Notes: a model not told the origin generated them from the letters alone. Positions 25,745-34,380 are shown, counted from the first letter of the stretch. The stretch: 64,000 nucleotides of DNA from an uncultured Agathobaculum sp. (GCF_944384765.1 NZ_CALWUM010000007.1:17785-81784); one strand, 5' to 3'. Translations and numbers: made by a program.

Positions 25745-25791
25745 TCGCAATTGCTCCAAGGCAGGAAAGGCATGAACTTGCAATCCCTGTA

Positions 25792-25820
25792 TTGTATCTG
25801 TGCCCGGAAACGGTTATAAT
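25792..25820 (+). promoter_or_regulatory. Promoter of the M42 peptidase operon
   Basis: -35 TTGTAT (25792-25797), a 17-base spacer, perfect -10 TATAAT (25815-25820). Confidence 0.78.
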
Positions 25821-25861
25821 AGGCTCAGGACATATTCTACACAAAAAAGGGGGAATTATCC

Positions 25862-26902
25862 TTGCAGCTTACAGAAACCTTGCGGACGCTGTGCGCGCTG
25901 CCGGCGGTCAGCGGGTTTGAAGCCCAGGCGGCGCACACAGTGGCGGACTTGCTGCGGCCGTATTGCGATACGGTCGAGGTGGACCGCAACAGCAACGTGC
26001 TCGCCTATAAAGCGTGCGGCAAAAAGCACGCGAAAACCATTCTGCTGGACGCCCATCTTGATCAGATCGGCTTTGTCGTCACAGAGGTGCTGGACGGCGG
26101 CTTTGTCCGCTTTGCGCCGGTTGGCGGGGTCGATCCGCGTATGCTGCTCGCGGCCGAGGTCACCATCCTTGCGGACGAGCCGCTGTACGGCGTGGTATCC
26201 TGCTTGCCGCCGCATTTGCTGAAGCCGGGCGAGCAGGACAAGGCGGTGCCCATCGACCAGATGACGATCGACACCGGGCTGACGGATGCGAAGGAACGAA
26301 TTAAAATTGGCACACCGGTCATGTTCGGCCAGCAGCCGGTCGAGCTGCTCGGGGATCAGTATTGCAGCAAGTGCCTGGACGACCGCGCGGGCGTCGCGGC
26401 TATCCTGCTTGCGCTGGACAAGCTCAAAAAGGGCAAAAAGAAGCTGAAGTGCAACATCGCGGTGCTCATCAGCGCGCAGGAAGAGGTCACCGGCCTGGGC
26501 GCGCAGACGGGCGCCTACGCGGTGCAGCCGGAATACGCCATCGCGGTAGACGTGACGCACGGCAAAACGCCGGACGGCCCGTCGGACGGCACATTCGAGC
26601 TGGGCAGCGGTGTTGCGATCGGCGTAGGACCCAATCTGCACCGCGGCCTGACCAAACTGTTGGTCAAGGCTGCTAAAGCAAATGACATCGGCTATTCGCT
26701 TGAGGTGATGGAGGGCAACACAGGCACCAACGCATGGACCATGCAGATTGTCGCGCGCGGTATTGCGACCGCGCTGCTGTCCATCCCGGAGAAATATATG
26801 CACACCCCGGTCGAGGTGGTCAAGCTGTCCGATGTGGAGGACGTTGCCAGCCTGATCGCGGCGTTTGTCCGCACGTTTGACGGGGAGGTGGATGCATCAT
26901 GA
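25862..26902 (+). CDS. M42 family aminopeptidase, first of three tandem copies
   Basis: A 346-residue cytoplasmic metallopeptidase of the FrvX/TET family. Dinuclear metal and catalytic motifs are present in order: DAHLDQIG, CLDDRAG, AQEEVTG, VDVTHG and KYMHTP. The inserted PDZ-like/dimerisation domain lies between the first two. The start is TTG 25862 behind GGGGG with a normal spacer. The stop overlaps the next ATG by four bases. TET-type enzymes trim short peptides; a glutamyl or cellulase-like annotation sometimes given to this family is not supported here. Confidence 0.9.
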   Translation: MQLTETLRTLCALPAVSGFEAQAAHTVADLLRPYCDTVEVDRNSNVLAYKACGKKHAKTILLDAHLDQIGFVVTEVLDGGFVRFAPVGGVDPRMLLAAEVTILADEPLYGVVSCLPPHLLKPGEQDKAVPIDQMTIDTGLTDAKERIKIGTPVMFGQQPVELLGDQYCSKCLDDRAGVAAILLALDKLKKGKKKLKCNIAVLISAQEEVTGLGAQTGAYAVQPEYAIAVDVTHGKTPDGPSDGTFELGSGVAIGVGPNLHRGLTKLLVKAAKANDIGYSLEVMEGNTGTNAWTMQIVARGIATALLSIPEKYMHTPVEVVKLSDVEDVASLIAAFVRTFDGEVDAS

Positions 26903-27921
26903 CCGAACTGCTCAAAACCCTGTGTGCGCTGCCCGGCCCCTCGGGTTGTGAGGATGCAGTGCGTGACTATATCCGCAAGGCGGCAAAGCCTTTTGCGGAC
27001 GAGATGAAAACCGATGCCATCGGCAACCTGATGGTGTTCCGCAAGGGCAAGACCGCCCTCGAGCGCCCGGTCGTCGTGTGTGCGCACATGGACGAAGTAG
27101 GTGTGATCATCAAAAAGATCACGGACGACGGCATGCTCAAATTTGGCTTTGTCGGCGGGGTGGACCCGCGTGTCGTGATCGGCCGCGCGGTGCGCTTTGG
27201 CGACGTGACCGGCGTGATCGGCATCAAGGCGGTGCATCTGACAACCGCGGCCGAGCGGCGCACCATGCCCAAGACCAAAGACCTGTATATCGACATCGGC
27301 GCCGCCACACGCGCCGCCGCGGAGGACAAAGTAGCCCTTGGCGACTTCGGCGTGTTCGATTCCGCAGTGGTCGAGTTTGGAGACGGACTGATCAAGGCCA
27401 AGGCGATTGATGACCGCGTGGGCTGCGCAGCGCTGCTGACCCTATTGCAGGACGAGCCGCCGGTCGACACCTGGTTCTGCTTCACCGTGCAGGAGGAAAC
27501 CGGCCTGCGCGGCGCGGCAAGCATGGCCTATGCGCTCGATCCGGGCTTTGCGTTCGTGCTCGAAGGCACGACCGCGGCCGATCTCGCGGAGGTCACGGAC
27601 GGCAAAGCGGTCTGCCGCGTGCGAGGCGGCGTGGTGTTGCCGTTCATGGACGGCGCGACGATTTACGACGCCGGGCTGTTTGAACTGCTGCGCGATGCAT
27701 GCATCAAACGCGGCATCCCGTGGCAGACCAAGACGCGGATTTCGGGCGGCACGGATGCGGGCCGCATCCACAAGAGCCGGGCGGGCGTGCGCGTGTGCGC
27801 CGCGGCCGCGCCCGTGCGGTATATCCACTCGCCGGCTTCGGTGGCGGCGGTGTCGGACTGCGAGGCGGTGCTGGCAGCCGCGCGCGCATTTTTGGAAGAA
27901 CTGGGAGGCGAGACCGAATGA
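26899..27921 (+). CDS. M42 family aminopeptidase, second tandem copy
   Basis: A 340-residue paralogue with CAHMDEVG, AIDDRVG, VQEETGLRG and RYIHSP. At the site where the first and third copies have VDVT, this one has VLEGTTAAD, so the metal ligand is Glu rather than Asp; both occur in the family. Substrate preference may therefore differ. It starts by ATGA overlap with copy 1 and ends by ATGA overlap with copy 3, so the three subunits are translationally coupled. Confidence 0.9.
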   Translation: MTELLKTLCALPGPSGCEDAVRDYIRKAAKPFADEMKTDAIGNLMVFRKGKTALERPVVVCAHMDEVGVIIKKITDDGMLKFGFVGGVDPRVVIGRAVRFGDVTGVIGIKAVHLTTAAERRTMPKTKDLYIDIGAATRAAAEDKVALGDFGVFDSAVVEFGDGLIKAKAIDDRVGCAALLTLLQDEPPVDTWFCFTVQEETGLRGAASMAYALDPGFAFVLEGTTAADLAEVTDGKAVCRVRGGVVLPFMDGATIYDAGLFELLRDACIKRGIPWQTKTRISGGTDAGRIHKSRAGVRVCAAAAPVRYIHSPASVAAVSDCEAVLAAARAFLEELGGETE

Positions 27922-28913
27922 GCAAGGTTTTCGAATTATGGAATACGGTCGGCGGTGCGTTCGGCCCGTCCGGCCGCGAGGACGCGGTGCGCGAGGCGAT
28001 CGCCGCCGTTGCAGGAGAATATATCGACGAGATTACAACCGACGCGCTTGGCAACCTGATCTGCCGCAAAAAGGGCACGGGCAAAAAGTTGTTGTTCGCC
28101 GCGCACATGGACTCGATCGGCGTTGTGGCGACCTGGATTGATGACAAGGGCTTTATCCGCTTTTCACAGGTCGGCGGCCTGTTCAAGGGCGACCTGATCA
28201 ATATTGTGGTGCGGTTTGCAAATGGCACGCGCGGCGTGATCTCCTATGAGGAGAAAACGCCCTTTAAGGACCTGACGATGGACAACCTGTTCATCGACAT
28301 CGGTGCGAAGGACAAAGCGGATGCGGAAAAATACGTGCAGGTCGGCGATTTTGCGGTGTTTGAAGCGCCGCGGTTTGAGCAGAACGGCGTGCTCTGCGGC
28401 CCGTATCTGGATAACCGCATCGGCTGCGTGACCCTGCTCATGATGATGGAGCAGCTGGCGCAGGCTGAAACCGAAAACGACTTGTATTTCGTCTTTACCG
28501 TGCAGGAGGAAGTCGGCCTGCGCGGCGCAGGCGCAGCCTCGTTCGCGGTCGAGCCGGACGTCGCCATTGCGGTGGACGTGACCGATACAGGCGACCTGCC
28601 TGAGCGCAAAAGCCCGATGGCGGTCGACATGGGTAAGGGCCCGGCGATCAAAGTGATGGACCGCTCGGTCATCTGCACGCCTGCGGTGTGCGAGGCGCTC
28701 GAGCGCGCGGCCGCAGCCTGCGGGGTTGCCACGCAGCGCGAGATCCTGGTCTGCGGCGGCACGGATACCGCGGCGCTGCAAAAAGCGCGCGCCGGTGTGC
28801 AGGCAGGCGCGGTTTCGATTCCGACGCGCTATGTGCACTCGCCCAGCGAGATGTGCGCGGTCGGCGATGTTGAGGGTGCGGCAAAGCTGCTGGCGCGGTT
28901 TGCGGCTGACTAA
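27918..28913 (+). CDS. M42 family aminopeptidase, third tandem copy
   Basis: A 331-residue paralogue with AAHMDSIG, YLDNRIG, VQEEVGLRG, VDVTDTGD and RYVHSPSEM. ATG 27918 overlaps the previous stop (ATGA). A GGGAGG at 27903-27908 serves as its ribosome site. Copies 1-3 are full-length and keep all active-site motifs, so none looks decayed. They may form separate or mixed dodecamers. Confidence 0.9.
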   Translation: MSKVFELWNTVGGAFGPSGREDAVREAIAAVAGEYIDEITTDALGNLICRKKGTGKKLLFAAHMDSIGVVATWIDDKGFIRFSQVGGLFKGDLINIVVRFANGTRGVISYEEKTPFKDLTMDNLFIDIGAKDKADAEKYVQVGDFAVFEAPRFEQNGVLCGPYLDNRIGCVTLLMMMEQLAQAETENDLYFVFTVQEEVGLRGAGAASFAVEPDVAIAVDVTDTGDLPERKSPMAVDMGKGPAIKVMDRSVICTPAVCEALERAAAACGVATQREILVCGGTDTAALQKARAGVQAGAVSIPTRYVHSPSEMCAVGDVEGAAKLLARFAAD

Positions 28914-28990
28914 AATGCGGCGCGAAGCGCCTCTCGTTTTGTGAAAAATGCCCGATAGACAAACTGAGAAATTTGCAGTATGATAAAAGC

Positions 28991-29034
28991 ACAGCAAGGG
29001 TGCTGAACGGATGTTCAATTCCCTTGCTGTTTTT
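28991..29034 (+). terminator. Terminator of the M42 operon
   Basis: Perfect 10-base arms ACAGCAAGGG/CCCTTGCTGT with an internal GAAC/GTTC hairpin, then TTTT. Confidence 0.88.
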
Positions 29035-29085
29035 GTTTCCCTATCCTTCTTTTTGCCCACATCACTTACATACTACTCTTTGTCT

Positions 29086-29117
29086 GAAGCCGTCCCGCCG
29101 TCTGGCGGGGCGGCTTC
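29086..29117. repeat. Strong hairpin upstream of spoIIGA
   Basis: 14-base arms GAAGCCGTCCCGCC/GGCGGGGCGGCTTC with one G-U pair and a GTCT loop. No T-run follows in either direction, so it is not a typical terminator. It lies 88 bases before spoIIGA; the rest of 29035-29205 holds only a weak possible -10 TAGGAT at 29179-29184. Confidence 0.55.
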
Positions 29118-29205
29118 GGGCTGTTTCGGGAAGATGGGTATGGACGGACTTTCGCCAAATATTGTGCGCCGGCTGTGGTAGGATAGACCATGGCGGAGGT
29201 GCGGC

Positions 29206-30042
29206 ATGGTCGTTTATCTGGATGTGTTGTTCGGCACGAACCTGCTGATGGACTACCTCACCCTGCTCGCAGCCGCCCGGTTGGGCGGCGTATGGGTGCA
29301 GCGGCTACGGCTGCTGCTTGCCGCCGCGCTGGGCGGGGGATATGCGGCGCTCGCCGCGGCGTGGCCGACGCTTGCAGCGCGGCCTTTGCAACTGCTTGCC
29401 GGTATCAGTATGTGCGTGCTGGCCTTTTGGGGCCAGCGCGCATTGATCCGGGTGTGTGCGCTCTATCTGGTGGTGGCGGCGGCGTTTGCCGGGCTGGCCG
29501 CTGCGCTGGGCCACGCGGCAGGACGGACGCTGCTGTATGGCGCGGGCTATTATTTCGCCGTGCCGCTGCGGGTGCTGTTGCTTGCCGGCGCGGTGGGATA
29601 TGCGGTCAGCGGCGTGCTGCTGCGCGGCGACGCGCGGCACGGCCCGATCGGGCGCGAGGTGGAACAGATGACCGTGCGCTTCGGCACAGCGGCGCGCACG
29701 CTGCGTGTGCTGCACGATACGGGCAGCGAGCTGACCGAACCCGTCACCGGCCGGACGGTGCTTGTACTTGAACAGGGGACGGCGCAGGCGCTGCTCGCTG
29801 GGCGCGGCATCGCGCCGGAGCAAAAGCAGGATGCAGCCGCCCAGCTGGCCGCGCTGCCGCCCGAACAGGCGCGGTGGTGCGGGCTGGTGCCATATCGCGC
29901 AGTCGGTACCACGGGCGGGCTGCTGCTGTATTTCCGGCCGGACAGCGTGCGCCGCGCGGATGGGACCGCGCTCGACTGCGTGTGTGCGGTGGGGCCGGAA
30001 AACCTTGGTCAGGGCGCGTATGAGGGGCTTATCGGTGTGTGA
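29206..30042 (+). CDS. spoIIGA: Sigma-E processing aspartic peptidase SpoIIGA
   Basis: A 278-residue mother-cell sporulation protease that removes the pro-peptide of sigma-E. Five hydrophobic helices fill residues 1-140 and insert in the septal membrane. The C-terminal half is an aspartic protease monomer with catalytic Asp 171 in [15 protein letters not shown] 29206 follows GCGGAGGTGCGGC. Its immediate neighbour is sigE, the substrate gene, 13 bases downstream, the conserved order in spore formers. The sequence is Ala/Leu rich and divergent, but the DTGS site and gene order are clear. Confidence 0.9.
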   Translation: MVVYLDVLFGTNLLMDYLTLLAAARLGGVWVQRLRLLLAAALGGGYAALAAAWPTLAARPLQLLAGISMCVLAFWGQRALIRVCALYLVVAAAFAGLAAALGHAAGRTLLYGAGYYFAVPLRVLLLAGAVGYAVSGVLLRGDARHGPIGREVEQMTVRFGTAARTLRVLHDTGSELTEPVTGRTVLVLEQGTAQALLAGRGIAPEQKQDAAAQLAALPPEQARWCGLVPYRAVGTTGGLLLYFRPDSVRRADGTALDCVCAVGPENLGQGAYEGLIGV

Positions 30043-30055
30043 AAGGAAGAGATGC

Positions 30056-30757
30056 ATGCAAATCGGCTGGATGATCGAGCGGCTGCGGGCGTTGTTTGTT
30101 CGCAGGGGGCTGTATTACATCGGCGGCAGCGAGGTGCTGCCGCCGCCGCTCAGTGCGCAGGAGGAAGCGGCGGCGGTCGCCGCGTGTCAGGCGGGCGACC
30201 GCCAGGCGCGCAATACATTGATCGAACATAATCTGCGCCTGGTGGTGTTCCTTGCACGCAAGTTTGAATCCAGCGGCGTGGGCACGGAGGATTTGATCTC
30301 GATCGGCACGATCGGACTGATCAAAGCGGTCGGTACTTACCGCAGCGACAAGCACGTCAAGCTGGCGACCTATGCCTCGCGCTGCATTGAAAACGAGATT
30401 CTGATGTACCTGCGCAAGATCGCCGGGCGGCGCACCGAGGTGTCGCTTGACGAGCCGCTTTCGGCAGACTGGGATGGCAACGAGCTGCTGCTCTCCGATA
30501 TCCTCGGCACCGAGCCGGACAGCGTGCTCCGGCCGCTTGAGGACGATGTGGACCGCACGCTGCTGCTGCGCGCGCTGCGCCGCCTGCCTGCGCGCGAGCG
30601 GCAGATTATCTCCATGCGGTTTGGCCTCGGCCTGCCCGAGGCGATGACGCAGAAAGAGGTCGCCGACCGCATGGGTATTTCGCAGAGTTACATATCGCGC
30701 CTGGAAAAGCGCATCATCGCGCGTATGCGCAAAGACATCCTGAAAAATTATGCCTGA
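30056..30757 (+). CDS. sigE: RNA polymerase sporulation sigma factor SigE
   Basis: A 233-residue early mother-cell sigma factor. The N-terminal pro-sequence (about 1-28, [13 protein letters not shown] at its end) is the SpoIIGA cleavage region. Region 2 shows [28 protein letters not shown] and [19 protein letters not shown]; region 4 shows [19 protein letters not shown]. All regions are intact. ATG 30056 was chosen over the overlapping out-of-frame ATG at 30052; AAAGGAAGAG precedes it. It is co-transcribed with spoIIGA. Confidence 0.95.
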   Translation: MQIGWMIERLRALFVRRGLYYIGGSEVLPPPLSAQEEAAAVAACQAGDRQARNTLIEHNLRLVVFLARKFESSGVGTEDLISIGTIGLIKAVGTYRSDKHVKLATYASRCIENEILMYLRKIAGRRTEVSLDEPLSADWDGNELLLSDILGTEPDSVLRPLEDDVDRTLLLRALRRLPARERQIISMRFGLGLPEAMTQKEVADRMGISQSYISRLEKRIIARMRKDILKNYA

Positions 30758-30758
30758 G

Positions 30759-30792
30759 ACAAAGCCCGGGGCCGTGCGCCCCGGGCTTTGTG
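30759..30792 (+). terminator. Hairpin terminator after sigE
   Basis: Perfect 13-base arms ACAAAGCCCGGGG/CCCCGGGCTTTGT with a CCGTGCG loop, starting two bases past the stop. The T-tract is poor. Confidence 0.75.
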
Positions 30793-30878
30793 CGCTGCAT
30801 CGTATGCAGCGCTTGCGGGGACAGGGGAAATGCGGTACAATAAAACCGGAAATCAATGACCGGGGAGAGTGGTTTGCC

Positions 30879-31370
30879 ATGCAGCCAGAAATCAGAGCAT
30901 ACCGGCAGGCAGACGCCGCGCAGGCCGCGGCGATTTGGAATGAGGTCGTCCGCGCGGGCGATGCATTCCCGCAGACCGAATTGCTGGACGAACAGAGTGG
31001 GCACGCATTTTTTTCCGCGCAGTCGTTTACCGGTGTTGCGTGCGACCCGCAGACCGGCGTGCTCGCCGGTCTGTATATCCTGCACCCCAACAACGTCGGC
31101 CGGTGCGGGCATATCTGCAACGCGAGTTATGCAGTGCGCGGCAGCCTGCGCGGGCAGCACATCGGTGAGGCGCTCGTGCGGCACTGCATGGCGCAGGCCA
31201 AAGTGCTGGGATTTCGCATTTTGCAGTTTAACGCAGTTGTCGCGGCCAACCGCGCCGCGCTTGCGCTTTACAAAAAGCTGGGCTTTGTGCAGCTGGGCAC
31301 CATCCCGGGCGGCTTCCGTCTGGAGGATGGCAGCTATGTGGATATCATCCCGCATTACATCGCGCTGTGA
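30879..31370 (+). CDS. GNAT-family N-acetyltransferase
   Basis: A 163-residue acetyltransferase. The acetyl-CoA loop is GSLRGQHIGEALV (a Q/RxxGxG/A variant), followed by NRAALALYKKLGFVQLG, typical motif B of GNAT proteins. The substrate is unknown. ATG 30879 is chosen at the start of similarity; a GGGGAGAG site lies 13 bases upstream. It lies between sigE and sigG on the same strand, a position usually empty in spore formers, so it is a lineage-specific insertion. Confidence 0.85.
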   Translation: MQPEIRAYRQADAAQAAAIWNEVVRAGDAFPQTELLDEQSGHAFFSAQSFTGVACDPQTGVLAGLYILHPNNVGRCGHICNASYAVRGSLRGQHIGEALVRHCMAQAKVLGFRILQFNAVVAANRAALALYKKLGFVQLGTIPGGFRLEDGSYVDIIPHYIAL

Positions 31371-31451
31371 CCCGGTAGCGTGCGGCAGCGGATAAGCACA
31401 TCGCAGGGGAAAAACACGTCGAACCCAGTCGGCTGGCAAAAAATTTCGTCG

Positions 31452-31481
31452 GTATATTTGCTGCGTGCGCCGGGGAAAATC
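31452..31481 (+). promoter_or_regulatory. Forespore (sigma-F/sigma-G type) promoter of sigG
   Basis: -35 GTATA (31452-31456), a 15-base spacer, -10 GGGGAAAATC (31472-31481), close to the sigma-F consensus GYWTA / GGNRANANTW. It lies 44 bases before sigG, where such a promoter is expected. Confidence 0.75.
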
Positions 31482-31524
31482 CTGATAGAGAGCACCACTG
31501 GTGCAACGGACAGGAGGTTTTGGC

Positions 31525-31917
31525 ATGCAGACAAAAGTGGAAATCTGCGGGGTAAATACATCCGCGCTGCCGGTGTTGTCCGCCAAAAAGACGGACGAGC
31601 TGCTGCGCCGCGCGTCGGCAGGGGACAAAAAGGCGCGGGACGAGCTGATCCAGGGCAATCTGCGTCTGGTGCTGAGCGTGGTGCAGCGCTTTCAGGGGCG
31701 CGGCGAGTCGCCGGACGACCTGTTTCAGGTCGGGTGCATCGGCCTGATGAAATCAATCGACCATTTCAATACCGAGCTTGGCGTGCGTTTTTCCACCTAT
31801 GCCGTGCCGATGAACGTACTTTGGGGAAACCCCTCCAAACCAGTTCAAACGACCGCAATACATACCCAAAACAAAGGAGACTACCATGTTATTTCGCAAT
31901 ATCGACCTGTTGGATGA
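31525..31917 (+). pseudogene. sigG: Truncated sporulation sigma factor SigG
   Basis: Residues 1-96 are convincing SigG: KVEICGVNTSALPVL, the hallmark N-terminus, then region 2.1-2.2 GNLRLVLSVVQRF and DDLFQVGCIGLMKSIDHF, up to FSTYAVPM. Normal SigG continues with IIGEIRRYLRDNN and about 150 more residues (regions 2.3-2.4, 3 and 4). Here VPM is followed by 34 unrelated residues and a stop that overlaps mtaD. Promoter recognition helices are therefore gone. The reading frame, ATG 31525, AGGAGG site and forespore promoter are intact, so the break looks recent, or is an assembly join, or marks an inserted element. The missing 3' half is not in this window. Confidence 0.88.
31811..31847. repeat. 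Hairpin at the sigG breakpoint
   Basis: Outer arms TGAAC/GTTCA and inner arms TTTGGGG/CCCTCCAAA around AAAC fold into one interrupted stem. It begins at the exact place where sigG similarity ends. Confidence 0.5.
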
Positions 31918-33172
31918 AAACTTTGCGCTCCAGCGCGGGCAGTACGTCGGGGTGAAGGACGGCGTGATCGCCTATATCGGCGATACCGCCCCGGCGGAGG
32001 ACTACGGCGCGTCCTACGACGGCCGCCACCGCCTGCTGCTGCCCGGCTTTTTCAACGTGCACAGCCACGCGCCCATGACGCTGCTGCGCGGCTACGCGGA
32101 AAATCTGCCGCTTCAGCGCTGGCTGAATGAGAAAGTGTTTCCGTTTGAGGATAAGCTGTCGGACGAGTCCGCCTACTATGGCACACTGCTCGCCATTGCG
32201 GAAATGCTGGCCTCGGGCACGGTGTCGTTTACGGATATGTATTTCTTCCTGGACGGCATGACCAAAGCCATCCTGGAGAGCGGCATTAAGTGCAACCTCA
32301 GCCGCGGCCTGACCGTGTTCGACGACAGCGACTACGAGCAGACCGCAGCCTATCAGGACAACCTGCGCCTGCTCGACGAGTGGAACGGCGCAAATGGCGG
32401 CCGACTGCTGGCCGACCTGTGCATCCATGGCGAATACACCTCGACGCCCAAGGTGGTTGAGGCGGTGGCCGCGCAGGCGAAGGCGCGCGGCGCGCGTATG
32501 CACATCCACCTGTCCGAAACCCAGGCCGAGCACGAGGAATGCAAGCAGCGCCACGGCATGACGCCCGCGGCCTATATGCAGGCGCGCGGCGTGTTCGACG
32601 TGCCGGCGACGGCGGCGCACTGTGTCTGGCTGGAAGGGGAGGACTTCGACATCCTCAAGGCGCACGGCGTGACCGTGGCCTGCTGCCCGGCGAGCAATCT
32701 CAAGCTGGCCTCGGGCTATGCCGATATTCCGCGCATGCTGGATATGGGCATCAACGTCGCGCTCGGTACGGACGGTGCAGCCTCCAACAACAACCTGAAT
32801 ATTTTGCAGGATCTTTATTTGTTCGGCGTGGTCTACAAAGGCTTTTATCGCGACTCTACGCTCATTACTCCGGCGCAGGCGCTGTATGCGGCGACACGCG
32901 CGGGTGCGCTTTCGCAGGGCCGCACAGATACCGGCCGCCTTGCAGTCGGCTGCCGGGCCGACCTGTGCGTGATCAACACAGATACGCCGCAGTTTACCCC
33001 GATGACCGATGCGGCGTGCAACGTCGTCTATGCTGCGCAGGGCGCGGATGTGCGCCTGACTATGGTGGACGGCGAGGTGCTCTACCGCGACGGTGCATAC
33101 ACAACCATCGATATCGAAAAGGTCAAGGCGGAGGCGCAGCGGCACACGGACGCCATCCTGCGCAGCCTGTGA
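31886..33172 (+). CDS. mtaD: Methylthioadenosine/S-adenosylhomocysteine deaminase-like amidohydrolase
   Basis: A 428-residue zinc amidohydrolase. Metal ligands are in NVHSHAP (His 59, His 61), HIHLSET and ALGTDGAASNNN; the last with NNLN is typical of the MtaD/SAH deaminase group. It deaminates the adenine moiety of MTA or SAH to the inosine form. ATG 31886 follows AAAGGAG. The next gene, purine nucleoside phosphorylase, could use the resulting nucleoside-type product or salvage, which supports a purine-salvage pair. Related ring deaminases (guanine, cytosine) are less likely because of the SNNNL motif. Confidence 0.87.
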   Translation: MLFRNIDLLDENFALQRGQYVGVKDGVIAYIGDTAPAEDYGASYDGRHRLLLPGFFNVHSHAPMTLLRGYAENLPLQRWLNEKVFPFEDKLSDESAYYGTLLAIAEMLASGTVSFTDMYFFLDGMTKAILESGIKCNLSRGLTVFDDSDYEQTAAYQDNLRLLDEWNGANGGRLLADLCIHGEYTSTPKVVEAVAAQAKARGARMHIHLSETQAEHEECKQRHGMTPAAYMQARGVFDVPATAAHCVWLEGEDFDILKAHGVTVACCPASNLKLASGYADIPRMLDMGINVALGTDGAASNNNLNILQDLYLFGVVYKGFYRDSTLITPAQALYAATRAGALSQGRTDTGRLAVGCRADLCVINTDTPQFTPMTDAACNVVYAAQGADVRLTMVDGEVLYRDGAYTTIDIEKVKAEAQRHTDAILRSL

Positions 33173-33185
33173 GGAGGTGCCTGGC

Positions 33186-34004
33186 ATGACAACAAAAAGA
33201 GAAGTACAGGAGACGGTGGCCTACCTGCGGGAAAAGCTGCCGTACGCACCCGAGATCGGACTGGTGCTCGGCTCCGGGCTGGGGCCGCTGGCCTATGAGC
33301 TTGAGGAGACGGTGAGCATTCCGTATGGGGATATCCCGCATTTCAGGACTTCGACCGCGCCCGATCATGCAGGGCGGCTGGTGTGCGGCACACTGGCAGG
33401 CAAGCGGGTGCTGTGTATGCAGGGCCGCCTGCACGGCTACGAGGGCTGGACGCCGGAGGAGATCGCTTACCCGGTCTATGTGATGCAGGCGCTCGGCGTA
33501 CGCGCGCTCGTGCTGACCAACGCCTCAGGCGGCATCAACACCGGCTTTGCGGTGGGCGACTTTATGCTGATCGAGGATCATATCAATATGACCGGCAAAA
33601 GCCCGCTGACCGGCCCGAACGATGAAGCGCTTGGCTCGCGTTTCCCGGATATGACATTTGCCTATGCGCCCGATCTGCGCGAAAAGGCGTATGCCGCCGC
33701 GCAGGACTGCGGCATCGCATTGCAGCACGGGGTATACTGCGGCGTCAACGGCCCGCAGTTTGAGACCCCGGCAGAGATCCGTATGTTCCACGCGATGGGC
33801 GCGGATGCAGTCGGTATGTCCACGGTGTTTGAGGTCATCGCCGCTGCGCACTGCGGCCTGCCGGTCGTGGGCATTGCGATGATCACCAACATGGCCGCGG
33901 GCGTGCTGATGCAGCCGCTTTCGGGCGCAGAGGTCAACGAGATCGCCATGCGCCGCGGGGCGGATTTCCGCCGCCTGATCACCGCGCTGATCGGGAAAAT
34001 CTGA
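33186..34004 (+). CDS. punA: Purine nucleoside phosphorylase
   Basis: A 272-residue trimeric-type PNP (family 2). Phosphate and base sites are LVLGSGLG (27-33), QGRLHGYEG (79-87), TNASGG (111-116), GPQFETPAE (189-197, with Glu 193) and ITNMAAG (233-239, with Asn 235). The usual GMSTVPE reads GMSTVFE here. It splits inosine and guanosine (or their deoxy forms) with phosphate. ATG 33186 has a GAGGAGG site; it starts 13 bases after mtaD. Confidence 0.93.
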   Translation: MTTKREVQETVAYLREKLPYAPEIGLVLGSGLGPLAYELEETVSIPYGDIPHFRTSTAPDHAGRLVCGTLAGKRVLCMQGRLHGYEGWTPEEIAYPVYVMQALGVRALVLTNASGGINTGFAVGDFMLIEDHINMTGKSPLTGPNDEALGSRFPDMTFAYAPDLREKAYAAAQDCGIALQHGVYCGVNGPQFETPAEIRMFHAMGADAVGMSTVFEVIAAAHCGLPVVGIAMITNMAAGVLMQPLSGAEVNEIAMRRGADFRRLITALIGKI

Positions 34005-34041
34005 CGGTTTTTCCGTTTGTAAAAAAAATGTGAAAAAAGTG

Positions 34042-34070
34042 TTGACAAGCGCCGCACTCCGCGATATAAT
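34042..34070 (+). promoter_or_regulatory. Perfect consensus promoter of tRNA-Pro
   Basis: TTGACA (34042-34047), a 17-base spacer, TATAAT (34065-34070). The short 5' leader forms an AGCTGTC/GACAGCT hairpin (34076-34110) before the mature tRNA. Confidence 0.93.
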
Positions 34071-34111
34071 ATAAAAGCTGTCACGGCCGAGGGGTCGTGA
34101 GACGACAGCTT

Positions 34112-34188
34112 CGAGGTGTGGCTCAGCTTGGTAGAGCGCTTCGTTCGGGACGAAGAGGCCGCAGGTTCAAATCCTGTCACCTCGACCA
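34112..34188 (+). tRNA. tRNA-Pro (anticodon CGG)
   Basis: Folds as a full cloverleaf of 77 bases including encoded CCA. Acceptor CGAGGTG/CACCTCG, D arm with GCTC/GAGC, anticodon stem CTTCG/CGAAG with loop TTCGGGA (anticodon CGG), variable loop of five bases, T arm GCAGG-TTCAAAT-CCTGT. It reads CCG proline codons. Confidence 0.95.
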
Positions 34189-34192
34189 CGTA

Positions 34193-34230
34193 AACACCCT
34201 GTATCCAGACGGATACAGGGTGTTTTTTCT
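34193..34230 (+). terminator. Terminator of the tRNA gene
   Basis: Perfect 14-base arms AACACCCTGTATCC/GGATACAGGGTGTT with an AGAC loop and T-run. Confidence 0.93.
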
Positions 34231-34345
34231 ATTCCGGCTGGCGAAACGGGCCTGACGGGAGAAAGACAGCAGAATTGCACAAAACCGGTGCGGGAAGCCT
34301 CTTCTTTTTTATTTGGTTTGTCCGAATAATGCGCGGCTGGTTTGC

Positions 34346-34374
34346 TTTACCGATAAAGCGAATTGTGTTACAAT
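34346..34374 (+). promoter_or_regulatory. Candidate promoter of the VOC-hydrolase operon
   Basis: -35 TTACCG (34346-34351), a 17-base spacer, -10 TACAAT (34369-34374). It predicts a leader of roughly 200 bases. Confidence 0.5.
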
Positions 34375-34380
34375 AAAAGT

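Noticed and set aside
34091..34103. GGGTCGTGA beside the tRNA promoter, resembling the 5' core of a ZTP riboswitch
   Set aside because: The second conserved half is absent and the segment is a short tRNA leader hairpin.
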